Below are positions 38,042 to 46,541 of a stretch of 64,000 nt of DNA, one piece after another. The stretch lies in NCBI GenBank assembly GCA_016871195.1, contig VFZN01000006.1, positions 145,489 to 209,488 of the forward strand. Direction: 5' to 3'. Position 1 is the first letter of the stretch, and the number at the start of each line of letters is the position of its first letter. The stretch is from Acidobacteriota bacterium. Lineage in GTDB: Bacteria > Acidobacteriota > Vicinamibacteria > Vicinamibacterales > UBA2999. A model generated the notes under the pieces. That model had not been told where the DNA came from, ran no database searches, and was given only the letters and a program-made list of their open reading frames with translations. The translations under genes and the position numbers were made by a program.

Positions 38042-39298
38042 ATGTCGAACGCCGACCTCTCGATTCGTCAGCCGGCCCTGTCGGCCCCCACCGTTCCGCT
38101 GCTCGATCGTGTCATCGGTCCGATGGCCCGACGTCAGATGGTGGCGGCGCTGGGGCAGTGGCAGGTGGGCCGGCTCACGGTGCACATGCCCGACGGCGAG
38201 GTGCTGCATGGCGGTGCGCACGATGCCGCCCCGCATGTGACGCTGTGGATTGATCGCGAGGCGTTCTTCACTAAGTTCGCGCTGCGGGGCGACATGGGCG
38301 CGGGTGAGGCCTACATGGATGGCGACTGGCGCACCGATGACCTCGCAGCATTCGTGGGCCTGGTGCTGCGCAACCAGTCGGTGCTGTCGCTCGAGTCGCG
38401 ACTGACCGCGTGGCTGAATGCCGGCAACAACTGGCTGCATCGCCGCCGTGCGAACACGCGCGACGGCAGCCGGCGCAACATCGGGGCACACTACGACCTC
38501 AGCAACGACCTGTTCCGCACGTTCCTCGATCCCTCGATGGCCTACTCGAGTGGCGTGTATCTGCGCAGCGACGATACGCTCGAGCAGGCGCAGCAGCAGA
38601 AGTTCGAACGCTGGTGCCAGACGCTGGCGCTGTCGGCCGAGGACCATGTGCTCGAGATCGGGTCGGGCTGGGGGGGGCTGGCGCTGCACGCCGCCCGCAC
38701 GCGCGGCTGTCGCGTGACGGGCATCACTGTCTCGCGTGAACAGCTGGCGCTGTCGACCGAGCGGGCCCGTGCCGAGGGGCTCGATCATCTCGTCGAATTC
38801 TGCTTCTGCGACTATCGCGATGTGCAGGGTTCGTTCAGCAAGGTGGTGTCGATCGAGATGATCGAGGCGGTGGGTGAGGAATTTTGGCCGGGCTACTTCC
38901 GGAAAATCGACGAGGTGCTGGCCCCCGGCGGCCGTGCGGGCATTCAGGCCATCACGATGGTTGATGCGCGCTTCGAGGCGTATCGCCGGCAGTGCGACTG
39001 GATTCAGAAGTACATCTTCCCGGGCGGCATGTTGCCCTCGATTGGGGCGATGGTCGACGTCACGGCGCGAGGCACACGGTTCGGGCTGGTGGGGCTCGAG
39101 GACCGACCCATCGACTATGCCAACACGCTGCGCGACTGGCGCCAGCGGTTCTTTGCCCGCATCGACGAAGTGCGGACGCTGGGGTTTGACGACCGCTTCA
39201 TCCGGATGTGGGATTACTACCTGGCCTCGTGTGAAGGGGCGTTCCGCACCCGCAACCTCGGTCTGCTGCACCTGGTCTTCGGGCGCGTCGGCGAGTAG
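38042..39298 (+). CDS. Cyclopropane-fatty-acyl-phospholipid synthase family methyltransferase
   Basis: 418 residues with a SAM-binding motif VLEIGSGWGGLALHAA (about 204-219), YSSGVY (about 172-177) and HNYGAHYD-type substrate motif here IGAHYDLSND (148-157), and the bicarbonate-site region VSIEMIEAVG. It transfers a methylene/methyl group from SAM to a double bond of a membrane acyl chain. Given the neighbours it may be a UfaM-like methylase making methylated or furan fatty acid precursors rather than a plain Cfa. The start ATG is 4 bases after DUF1365. Confidence 0.92.
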   Translation: MSNADLSIRQPALSAPTVPLLDRVIGPMARRQMVAALGQWQVGRLTVHMPDGEVLHGGAHDAAPHVTLWIDREAFFTKFALRGDMGAGEAYMDGDWRTDDLAAFVGLVLRNQSVLSLESRLTAWLNAGNNWLHRRRANTRDGSRRNIGAHYDLSNDLFRTFLDPSMAYSSGVYLRSDDTLEQAQQQKFERWCQTLALSAEDHVLEIGSGWGGLALHAARTRGCRVTGITVSREQLALSTERARAEGLDHLVEFCFCDYRDVQGSFSKVVSIEMIEAVGEEFWPGYFRKIDEVLAPGGRAGIQAITMVDARFEAYRRQCDWIQKYIFPGGMLPSIGAMVDVTARGTRFGLVGLEDRPIDYANTLRDWRQRFFARIDEVRTLGFDDRFIRMWDYYLASCEGAFRTRNLGLLHLVFGRVGE

Positions 39299-39302
39299 CG
39301 GT

Positions 39303-40043
39303 TCAGACGCGCACGCGCAGGTCGGCCGCCAGCGGTAGGTGGTCGGAGGCCAGCAGCGCCGTGCGCCCGCGCGGAATGGTGACCGTGTCGACCGACACGC
39401 GTCCTTCGTAATAGATGTGGTCGAGATGCAGCACCGGCAGCACGGCCGGATAGGTGCGTCGCCGGGGCAGGTGCGCCGAGACATCGAGGCTGTGCAGGTG
39501 ACCGGAGAGGATGTCGGTGGCCAGGCCCCGCGCCCATTCATTGAAGTCGCCCAGCACCAGGCGCGCCCCGGTGAGTGCCGGGTCGAGCACGTGCGTGACC
39601 AGTGCCGTCGCCTGCACGCGCCGTTCCATGAGCGCCGTCCCGAAGTGCACGTTGAACAGGTGCAGCAGGCCGACGCCGAGGTCGAGGTCGACCCGTTGTG
39701 CCGTGCGCGGTTCGCGGTGCTGCCAGCTGAGGTCGTGCTGCGTGTGGGCACGCATGGGCAGGCGGCTGAGCACGGCGTTGCCGAACGGCACGCCGCGATA
39801 CGTCTTCGTCGGAGCCATGACACTGCCCATGCCCAGGGCGGTGCCGAGGTCGGCGACCTGTCCCGGCGTGGAGGCCGTGGGGCCCAGCACCTCCTGCAGC
39901 GCAATGACATCGGCGTCGAGAGCGGCGAGCACCTCGGCAATGCGCTCGGGGCGCGTGCGCCGGTCGAGGCCCTGACACCGATGCACGTTGTAGGTGACCA
40001 CCCGCAGACGGTGCGTGCGGTGAGCGCGGGCAGGTTGCGTCAT
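39303..40043 (-). CDS. Endonuclease/exonuclease/phosphatase family protein
   Basis: 246 residues with the DNase I-like metal-dependent phosphoesterase motifs: VTYNVHRCQG (16-25), IALQEV (47-52), FNVHFG (about 130), LGDFNEW (about 163-169) and the final SDHLPL (about 234). Cleaves phosphodiester or phosphomonoester bonds; members act on nucleic acids or on sphingolipid/inositol headgroups, and which applies here is unclear. There is no signal peptide. It converges on the CFA-like gene, four bases away. Confidence 0.88.
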   Translation of the reverse strand: MTQPARAHRTHRLRVVTYNVHRCQGLDRRTRPERIAEVLAALDADVIALQEVLGPTASTPGQVADLGTALGMGSVMAPTKTYRGVPFGNAVLSRLPMRAHTQHDLSWQHREPRTAQRVDLDLGVGLLHLFNVHFGTALMERRVQATALVTHVLDPALTGARLVLGDFNEWARGLATDILSGHLHSLDVSAHLPRRRTYPAVLPVLHLDHIYYEGRVSVDTVTIPRGRTALLASDHLPLAADLRVRV

Positions 40044-40063
40044 GGCCGGGTTGTCACTAGTCT
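40035..40063 (+). promoter_or_regulatory. Promoter of the zinc-ribbon-like small gene
   Basis: TTGCGT at 40035-40040, 17-base spacer, TAGTCT at 40058-40063, followed by a GGAAGGA ribosome site (40074-40080). The -35 overlaps the start of the divergent EEP-family gene. Confidence 0.5.
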
Positions 40064-40087
40064 GAAACAGATCGGAAGGACCCGTCC

Positions 40088-40390
40088 ATGCCTCAACTCA
40101 CTACGGAACGAGAACTTGTCTGCCCCTGCTGCGGCGCCACGCTGGTCGTCGACCTGGCCCTCGGCCGCATTGTCTCGCATGGGGAGGCTCCGTCGGCGAC
40201 TCGTCCGGAACTGAGCCGCGCCGAGCAGATTCTGGCCGAGCAGGCGGCGCGGCGCGAGGCGCTATTCAACCAGTCGGTGCAGGACGAGAAGGGCAAGAGT
40301 GATGCGCTATCACGCCGCTTCGAGGAGGCCCTCAAGCAGGCGCATCAGGAACCGGTCCGCAAGCCGCTGCGCGGGTTCGACCTCGACTGA
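40088..40390 (+). CDS. Small protein with N-terminal CxxC zinc-ribbon-like motif
   Basis: 100 residues. LVCPCCGATLVVDLALGRI opens the protein: the cysteines C12, C14 and C15 form a knuckle, but there is only one, so a full zinc ribbon would need a dimer. The rest is a charged helix (about 42-90) ending in RGFDLD. Similar 2-nt-binding-like small proteins occur widely in Acidobacteria without known function. It has a strong ribosome site and its own promoter. Confidence 0.8.
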   Translation: MPQLTTERELVCPCCGATLVVDLALGRIVSHGEAPSATRPELSRAEQILAEQAARREALFNQSVQDEKGKSDALSRRFEEALKQAHQEPVRKPLRGFDLD

Positions 40391-40662
40391 CCCTCGTGCC
40401 GCTCCCCGCAGGGGCCGACCCCGGGGGCGTGCGGGTGATCGCCCGCGCTCGGTGTGGCGGGCAGGTGCGGCACCTCCGGGGGGCAGGTCAGCCGGCCGCC
40501 CGTCACGGCTGCGGGACAGCGGCGCAACGAGACCGTGTTCGTGAGCGTCTTACACCCAGACAGTGAGCGGCTTCCGGCCGTTCTGCTGCTGGCGTCGGTG
40601 CCGCCTCTGCGCGCATGGGCCGACCTCTCGGGAACCGGCGCGCAGAAGGCAGTAGCGATCGC
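40391..40662. other. Gene-free leader region before the RNA-binding protein gene
   Basis: 272 bases with no convincing reading frame. It may hold the promoter and a long 5' leader of the RRM gene; only a weak AGAAGG at 40644 is seen as ribosome site and no clear promoter stands out. Confidence 0.4.
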
Positions 40663-40989
40663 ATGGGCCGCAGACTGTATGTGGGCAACCTGCCCTACAA
40701 GACCACCGACGAAGACCTGACCGACCTGTTCGGACAGGTCGGGCCTGTCGACAATGTGCGCGTGATGCGCGAACAGGCCACCGGTCGGGCCCGGGGCTTC
40801 GGATTTGTCGAAATGACCACCGACGAAGGTGCTCAGAAGGCCATCGAACAGTTCCACCAGTACGAACTTGAGGGCCGCGCGCTGGTCGTCAACGAGGCGA
40901 AGCCCCGCGAGTCGGGCGGCTTCGGTGGCGGCGGCGGCCGTGGCGGCTACGGCGGCGGTGGCGGCTCGCGCCGCGAGCCCCGCTGGTAA
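40663..40989 (+). CDS. RRM-type RNA-binding protein with glycine-rich tail
   Basis: 108 residues: one RNA recognition motif with RNP2 LYVGNL (5-10) and RNP1 RGFGFVEM (44-51), followed by a Gly/Arg-rich tail (GGFGGGGGRGG...) ending REPRW. It resembles bacterial Rbp/cold-responsive single-RRM proteins and plant-type glycine-rich RNA-binding proteins. It would bind single-stranded RNA and may act as an RNA chaperone in the cold. The ATG at 40663 is preferred; an in-frame ATG at 40615 would add 16 unrelated residues. Confidence 0.92.
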   Translation: MGRRLYVGNLPYKTTDEDLTDLFGQVGPVDNVRVMREQATGRARGFGFVEMTTDEGAQKAIEQFHQYELEGRALVVNEAKPRESGGFGGGGGRGGYGGGGGSRREPRW

Positions 40990-41010
40990 CCACCGCCCCG
41001 GCGTCTGCGG

Positions 41011-41016
41011 TATCAT
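41011..41016 (+). promoter_or_regulatory. -10-like element of the amidase gene
   Basis: TATCAT, 12 bases before the ATG at 41029, implies a leader of only a few bases. Confidence 0.4.
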
Positions 41017-41028
41017 CCGCGGCACATC

Positions 41029-42630
41029 ATGCGTGCCTCGGTTGCCCTGCTTGCGCTTATCACCTGTTCGGCTCCGGCGTGCGCGTCTGAGCCAGCTCCC
41101 GCTGGTTCAGGCGCTGCCGCCACTCAGGCGGCCCTCTCCCCGCCGGATGTCATCGAACTGTCGGCCAGTGACGCGGCCGACCGCATGCGCGCCGGCACGC
41201 TCACGTCGGTGGCGCTCACCCAGGCCTATCTCGCCCGCATCGCCGCCATCGACGACAGCGGCCCCACGCTGAACGCGGTCATCGAGCTCAATCCGTCGGC
41301 GCTGTCCGATGCCGCGGCCCTCGATGCCGAGCGCGCCGGGGGGCGTGTGCGAAGCCCGCTGCACGGCCTGCCCCTGTTGCTGAAGGACAATATTGACGAG
41401 GCCGGGCTTGTGAACTCTGCCGGGTCGCTGGCCCTTTCGTCGCACCGGCCAAAAACCGATGCCTTCCTGGTTACGCGGTTGCGTGCGGCCGGGGCGGTCA
41501 TTCTCGGGAAGACCAATGTGTCTGAGTGGGCCAACTTCCGTTCGACGCGGTCCTCGTCTGGCTGGAGCTCGCGCGGCGGTCAGACAAAGAATCCGTATGC
41601 CCTTGACCGCAATCCCTGCGGCTCGAGCTCGGGCACCGGTTCAGCGATCGCGGCCAGCCTGGCGGCCATCGGCGTCGGCACCGAAACTGATGGCAGCATC
41701 ATCTGCCCGGCTGCCGTCGCCGGGCTGGTCGGCTTGAAGCCTACCGTGGGCGTGGTCAGCCGCCGCGGCATCATTCCCATTTCCATCTCGCAGGACACCG
41801 CAGGCCCCATGGGCCGCAGCGTGCGCGACGTGGCCCTGCTGATGTCGGCGCTCGCCGGTGCCGACGCGAACGACCCGGCGGGCGAGGCCGCCGAGGGACG
41901 CATCACCGCCGACTACACCGTCGCCCTCTCGGCCGGGGCCCTCCAGGGACGCCGCATGGGCGTGCTCAGACAGACGATGGGCGTGCATCCGGATGTGGAT
42001 GCGGCGATGGAGCGATCGCTGCAGACCCTGAAGGCCGCCGGTGCCGAGATTGTCGACGTGACGATTCCCTCGCATGGACAGTGGGGCGCACACGAGCTGC
42101 AGCTGATGCTGTACGAGTTCAAGGACGGACTGAACGCGTACCTGCGCGACAGCGGGGCACCTGTGGCCTCGCTGGAAGCCCTGATGGCCTGGAACATCGC
42201 GAACCGCGAACGCGCGATGCCATTTTTCGGTCAGGAACTCTTCGAGCAGGCGCAGGCCAAGGGACCGCTCACCGATGCGGTCTACGTGCGCGCACGCGAC
42301 ACGGCACGCCGTCTGGCCGGCACCGAGGGGCTGCTGGCAGCACTCGATCGCGGACGCCTTGATGCGATTGTCGCGCCGAGCGAAGCACCCGCCTGGCCCA
42401 CCGACCACGTCCTGGGCGATCACTTTCTCGGTGGCGGCTACGGCATCTCGGCCGTGGCCGGTACGCCGAGCCTGACCGTGCCCATGGGCGAGGTGATGGG
42501 CCTGCCGATCGGCATCGCCTTCATGAGCCGCCCGTACACCGAGGCGCAGTTGCTGTCGTGGGGCTACGCGTTCGAGCAGGCCACGCGCGCACGCAAGCCG
42601 CCCACATACCGACCCACCGTCGAAGACTGA
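41029..42630 (+). CDS. Amidase-signature family amidase, exported
   Basis: 533 residues. A signal peptide with a possible lipobox (residues 1-20, SAPACAS) is followed by the amidase-signature core: general base/acid K119 in LLLKDNID, the cis-serine in NPCGSSSGTGSA (about 196-206) and the nucleophile S223 in GTETDGSI. It hydrolyses carboxamide bonds; exported forms act on peptide or aryl amides in the periplasm. The N-terminal extension and lack of gatB neighbours argue against a GatA role. A -10-like TATCAT sits just 12 bases upstream of the start. Confidence 0.9.
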   Translation: MRASVALLALITCSAPACASEPAPAGSGAAATQAALSPPDVIELSASDAADRMRAGTLTSVALTQAYLARIAAIDDSGPTLNAVIELNPSALSDAAALDAERAGGRVRSPLHGLPLLLKDNIDEAGLVNSAGSLALSSHRPKTDAFLVTRLRAAGAVILGKTNVSEWANFRSTRSSSGWSSRGGQTKNPYALDRNPCGSSSGTGSAIAASLAAIGVGTETDGSIICPAAVAGLVGLKPTVGVVSRRGIIPISISQDTAGPMGRSVRDVALLMSALAGADANDPAGEAAEGRITADYTVALSAGALQGRRMGVLRQTMGVHPDVDAAMERSLQTLKAAGAEIVDVTIPSHGQWGAHELQLMLYEFKDGLNAYLRDSGAPVASLEALMAWNIANRERAMPFFGQELFEQAQAKGPLTDAVYVRARDTARRLAGTEGLLAALDRGRLDAIVAPSEAPAWPTDHVLGDHFLGGGYGISAVAGTPSLTVPMGEVMGLPIGIAFMSRPYTEAQLLSWGYAFEQATRARKPPTYRPTVED

Positions 42631-42710
42631 GCCCGGCCGCCTCAGGCTCCACCGTCGGCACTCATCGGCTCGTGTGCGGATGGTACGCGCGCCGGTGCAT
42701 GCGTCGCGGG

Positions 42711-43664
42711 TCAGGCACGCATCAGCTGATCGACGACAAATCCGACGGCCACCCGCTCGGCGTAGTAGCCGTCGTCTTCGCCCGCGCACTCGACAAAGCC
42801 ACAGTGCCCGCCGTGCGGCGTGACGCAGAGGGCGATGTGCGGATTGTCACGAAGGGCAGGAGCCTCGAACATCGCTGCCGGCACAAACGGGTCGTCGGCT
42901 GCCGTCAGAATCAGTGTGGGGCAGGTGATGCGCTCGATGACGCGCAGGGCACTGCAGTGGAAGTAGTAATCGGCGGCGTCGCGGTAGCCGAAGCCTTGCG
43001 AGGTGTACAGGTCGTCGAATCGTCGGATCGACCACGTGCGGCGCAGATGGTCGGGCTGATACTGCGCGGGGAACAGCGCGGCCTTGCGGCGCAGTCGCGC
43101 GCGCAATGTGCGGAGGAAGTTCCACTCGTAGAGACGATTGTCGAGTGATTCCATGGCGGTCATGCAGGCCGCCAGATCGATTGGCGGTGACACGGCACAC
43201 ACGGCCTGCACCATCGGCAGCACACGTGAGGTCGCATCGCGTGTGTCGGCTGATTCGCCCATCAGCTTGAGGGCGATGTTGCCGCCCATGGAATAGCCTG
43301 CCAGGCCAATGCGCGCAAGACCGTCCTTCCCGTACAGCTCGTGCAGCACGGCGCGCACGTCGGCCGTGAGCCCCGAGTGATAGAGCGTGGACGAGAGGTG
43401 CTCGGTGCCGCCGCAGTTGCGATGATTGAGGCGCACCACGTTGCAGCCGCGCGTCCATGCCTTCTCGGCCATGCCGCGCATGTAATGCCCGTGACTCGAT
43501 CCTTCGAGTCCGTGCAGCAGCAGCACCGTGGGCGCATCCGCGCGCTGCGGCTGCCAGTGACAGTGTGCCAGTACGCGCGTGCCGGGTTCGGTGTCGAAGA
43601 GTCGCGCCTCGCCCTCGGGCAGATCAGGGAACTGCCGTCGCCTCGCCCACGCATACATCGTCAT
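42711..43664 (-). CDS. Alpha/beta hydrolase, YheT/AB-hydrolase type
   Basis: 317 residues with the alpha/beta hydrolase motifs LLLHGLEGSSHGHY (oxyanion region, about 49-62), the nucleophile elbow GYSMGG and a C-terminal HGGHCGF holding the histidine. The YheT group (LRNHRGCGGT-type motif, here LNHRNCGGTEHLS) is a set of esterases of unknown in vivo substrate. The ATG at 43664 is followed by a second one six bases on; either may be used. Divergent from the small gene at 43762, with about 97 bases between. Confidence 0.9.
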   Translation of the reverse strand: MTMYAWARRRQFPDLPEGEARLFDTEPGTRVLAHCHWQPQRADAPTVLLLHGLEGSSHGHYMRGMAEKAWTRGCNVVRLNHRNCGGTEHLSSTLYHSGLTADVRAVLHELYGKDGLARIGLAGYSMGGNIALKLMGESADTRDATSRVLPMVQAVCAVSPPIDLAACMTAMESLDNRLYEWNFLRTLRARLRRKAALFPAQYQPDHLRRTWSIRRFDDLYTSQGFGYRDAADYYFHCSALRVIERITCPTLILTAADDPFVPAAMFEAPALRDNPHIALCVTPHGGHCGFVECAGEDDGYYAERVAVGFVVDQLMRA

Positions 43665-43728
43665 CCGGTGCCCGCCTGCGAGAAAGGGCGCGGGACGGAA
43701 GGGCGGGGCAGGACATGGCACCGACGCA

Positions 43729-43755
43729 TTGTATGCCTGCGCCGGCAGCTACAAT
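43729..43755 (+). promoter_or_regulatory. Promoter of the 127-residue hypothetical gene
   Basis: TTGTAT, 15-base spacer, TACAAT (43750-43755) ending six bases before the ATG at 43762. This predicts a leaderless mRNA. Confidence 0.55.
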
Positions 43756-43761
43756 GCAGGC

Positions 43762-44145
43762 ATGCTGACGTCTGCCGAGTTTGGCCGTGTCCTGTGTTCG
43801 TCGCTGAGTGGGAGCCTGCCTGCGGGTGTGACGCTGACGGCGCACGACGCCCGTGTCGATGTGCACACAGCCGGCGGCGAGGTGTATTCGACGGCGCTCG
43901 GTGATCTTGATGCCGCCGACACGGAACCGGATGACTACGCCGATGCGGCGTGGAATGTCCTGAGTCTGGTGCAGGACGTGGTCTGCGAGGCGACGGGCCG
44001 GTCGTGGCCGGGTAAGGCCCGGGACGTAGACGATGTGCCTGACGTGGGGACGCAGGTGAGTGGTGACCTGCTGCACTGCTGGTACGGCGACGAGGCGCAG
44101 CCGGTGCTGCGCCTCGCGCCGATGTTGCTGACGGCGACCCGCTGA
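43762..44145 (+). CDS. Hypothetical protein
   Basis: 127 residues, not recognised. It is acidic, without signal peptide or membrane helix; the middle (DDYADAAWNVLSLVQDVVCEATGRSWPG) looks helical and the ends look like beta strands. The ATG at 43762 is six bases from a TACAAT -10 with no ribosome site, so the mRNA should be leaderless, and this promoter supports the gene being expressed. It converges on the class V aminotransferase-like gene. Confidence 0.72.
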   Translation: MLTSAEFGRVLCSSLSGSLPAGVTLTAHDARVDVHTAGGEVYSTALGDLDAADTEPDDYADAAWNVLSLVQDVVCEATGRSWPGKARDVDDVPDVGTQVSGDLLHCWYGDEAQPVLRLAPMLLTATR

Positions 44146-44155
44146 GGTCGCCCGG

Positions 44156-45442
44156 CTAGACGCCGGTCTTCATGTAGCGGGCCACGGCAGAGACGAGGCG
44201 ATCGACCTCGGCCGGAGAGTTGTAGAAGTGCGGCGACACGCGCAGGCCGGGGCGATCCTGCCCACCGCGCGTCGTCACGCCGATGCGTTCCTTCTCGTAG
44301 AGCGCGTTTGCCAGCTTGTTTGCATCCAGCGGGCCGGGCTGGAACGACACGACTGCCACGCGGCGATCGGCTTCCGGTGCGGTCCACATCTTCACGCCGG
44401 AAATCTTCGAAAGTCCGTCGACGAGCTGCGTGGTGAGCGCCATGCTGCGCGCTTCCACAGCCTTGCGGCCAATCTGCGTCTGGAACTCGAGTGCGGCGCG
44501 GAAGGCGATCATCGTGGCTTCGTCACGCTGCCCGAACGACTCGAACGTCTTCGAAAACCCCACCGCTCCCGGATAGGCACTGTAAATGCTGGGCCACAGC
44601 CGGCTCTGAGCTGCCTTGCTCACATAGAGCACCCCGCACTCGCGCGCGCCGCATGGCCACTTGTGGGCGCTGCCCGTGTAAAAGTCGGGTTGGATGTCGG
44701 TGAGGTCAATGTCGAGCAGCCCCAGCGTCTGGGCGCCGTCGACCAGCGACAGCACGCCGCGTTCGCGGGCGATGCGGCACAGGGCCCGCACGGGCATGCG
44801 GTCACCGACGGTGCTGGTGAGATGCGTCACGGCCAGGACCTTCGTGCGGGGCGTGATGGCTTTCGCGAAGGCCTCTTCGTAATAGGCGGCGCCGGGATGG
44901 GGATTCTTCTGTGCGACGGTCACCACGGTGAACCCGAAGCGCTTCGCCTTTTCCTGCCAGGCGACGAGGTTGCTCGGGTGATTGTCGGCGTGTACCAGCA
45001 CTTCATCACCGGGCTTGAGGTCGAGCCCGTTCGACACCATGTTGTTCGACTCGCTGGTGTTGCGCGTGATGATGATGTCTTCAGGGGTGGCGCGCAGGAA
45101 GGCGGCGAGCGCCTCGCGGGTCTTCTCCTTTTCGGGATAGAGGCGGGCGCGGTTGTTGGGCGACGGATCGACGTCCACGCTGCGCGTCTCACGCATCAGC
45201 GTGTCGAGCACGCCGCGCGAAGCCGGGCACAGGTTCGCCGCATTCATCACCGTAAACCCTTCGGGCATGACGAACTGCTGACGCACGGCCGTCCAGAAGC
45301 GCTCGCCGGCAGCGACGCCTTCTGCGGGCAGGGCGGGCGCCTGTGGCGCCTGCGCGGCCCAGGCCGCATTGGTGAAGAGGGCCGCCGACCCTCCGGCCGT
45401 GAAGAGCCGGGTAAATGCGCGACGTGAAACGGGCTGTGACAT
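44156..45442 (-). CDS. Tat-exported class V aminotransferase-like (cysteine desulfurase fold) protein
   Basis: 428 residues. The N-terminus has a twin-arginine motif (SRRAFTRLF, residues 5-13) followed by a hydrophobic stretch to AWA, so the protein should fold in the cytoplasm with PLP and be exported. The fold-type I core has ITRNTSESNN (cofactor phosphate), DGAQTLG (Asp to pyridine N) and the Schiff-base lysine in GSAHKWPCG. No cysteine-rich loop of a true NifS/IscS desulfurase is seen; substrate unknown. A GGAGG site precedes the ATG. A related copy is at 56136-57443. Confidence 0.88.
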   Translation of the reverse strand: MSQPVSRRAFTRLFTAGGSAALFTNAAWAAQAPQAPALPAEGVAAGERFWTAVRQQFVMPEGFTVMNAANLCPASRGVLDTLMRETRSVDVDPSPNNRARLYPEKEKTREALAAFLRATPEDIIITRNTSESNNMVSNGLDLKPGDEVLVHADNHPSNLVAWQEKAKRFGFTVVTVAQKNPHPGAAYYEEAFAKAITPRTKVLAVTHLTSTVGDRMPVRALCRIARERGVLSLVDGAQTLGLLDIDLTDIQPDFYTGSAHKWPCGARECGVLYVSKAAQSRLWPSIYSAYPGAVGFSKTFESFGQRDEATMIAFRAALEFQTQIGRKAVEARSMALTTQLVDGLSKISGVKMWTAPEADRRVAVVSFQPGPLDANKLANALYEKERIGVTTRGGQDRPGLRVSPHFYNSPAEVDRLVSAVARYMKTGV

Positions 45443-45592
45443 GAGGGCCTCCGCCGGGGATTCTACGGGGAATCGCCGGCGCACGCCACCGGCGCGCGTG
45501 GTTTCACCTCGACTTCTGGAGTGGCACGGTGCTTGCCGTAGCAAGTCCCTGAAGACTTAACGGTTCGGCGAGCAGCACCCATCGGTTCCTGA

Positions 45593-46510
45593 GTGACCCG
45601 AACCTCTGAGAGGTGTGTCTTGGTGTGTGTCGTTTCGCCTCGCGTCGTGCCTGATGTGTCCCAGCCTGTCGGTCGATGGGCAGTGCACAGCGACAGTGGT
45701 GCAGGAACCTGGCGGAGCCGGGCGGTCGGGGTCGTGCTGGGCGTGTTCATGGGGCTCGCATCAGGGCTGGTGCCTCCGGCCACGGTAGCACAGGGCACGG
45801 GATGGATCACGTCAGCAGGCAGCCATACGATGGCGCCGGCGTCTTCGATGGTGCTGCTGGATGGTCCTTCGGGTTCGATGGTGGTGGGCTCGACGACCGT
45901 GCCGGTCCCGGCAGTCAGGCTGGTGGATTCCGGTGGCAACGGCGTCGCGGGCGAGACGGTGACGTTCACGGTCGCGGCCGGCGGAGGTCGGCTGGCCCCG
46001 GCGGTCATCGCGAACCTCGATGCGGTGTATCGCACCGGGGGCTCCACTGTCGTGACAAACGAGGCCAAGGCGGTGCTGTTTACGACGAGCCAGGGGGCCG
46101 TGTCCGTGAGCCGCGTGGCGGTGATGTTCAACAGGCCGACCAGTACCTATCCAGCATCGTTCTAGGCGCGCGTGGCGCTGCATGCCGTGAGCGGCGGCAA
46201 TCCGGCCGCGGTGCTGGCGCAGTCGGAGGTCGTCTCGCTGACCCTGGCCAACTCGCGGGTGTGGCACGTGTTCACGCTGCCCGCGCTGACGCTGGCTGCG
46301 AGCCAGCCGTACGCGCTGGTGGTCTCGAATCCCGGCGGCACGGGCTTCCGGTGGGCCAACACCGATTCGTCTTTCGCGCCGTCGGCGTTTGGCGGTGCGA
46401 TCTACGACGGCGCACGATTCTGGAATCTCACGACGTCCCAGTGGGATGAGGCGTCTTCCGTGAACGCCTTCGCGCTGGGCGCGGCTGACCGTACGACTGT
46501 GAGACGATGA
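45593..46510 (+). pseudogene. Exported Ig-like/choice-of-anchor protein split by an in-frame TAG
   Basis: The first part (45593-46165) has a signal peptide (about residues 43-68, ending ATVAQ) and a Big/Ig-like domain (VRLVDSGGNGVAGETVTFTV). A TAG at 46163-46165 stops it in mid-domain; the same frame then continues without break to 46510 with LHAVSGGNPAAVLAQSE and YALVVSNPGGTGFRWANT, as expected for a choice-of-anchor-type beta-sandwich. The two parts join smoothly across the stop, so a single nonsense change has cut one gene. It could instead be a sequencing error. The start is unclear (GTG 45593 or a later GTG). Confidence 0.65.
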
Positions 46511-46534
46511 GGCGGGGCCGACGGCCCCGCCTCA
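46508..46534. terminator. Perfect 12-bp hairpin between convergent genes
   Basis: TGAGGCGGGGCC and GGCCCCGCCTCA pair perfectly around a three-base GAC loop, right after the last stop of the Ig-like gene and eight bases from the end of lemA. No T run, so it is a strong but non-canonical bidirectional terminator candidate. Confidence 0.65.
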
Positions 46535-46541
46535 CGTGCGA

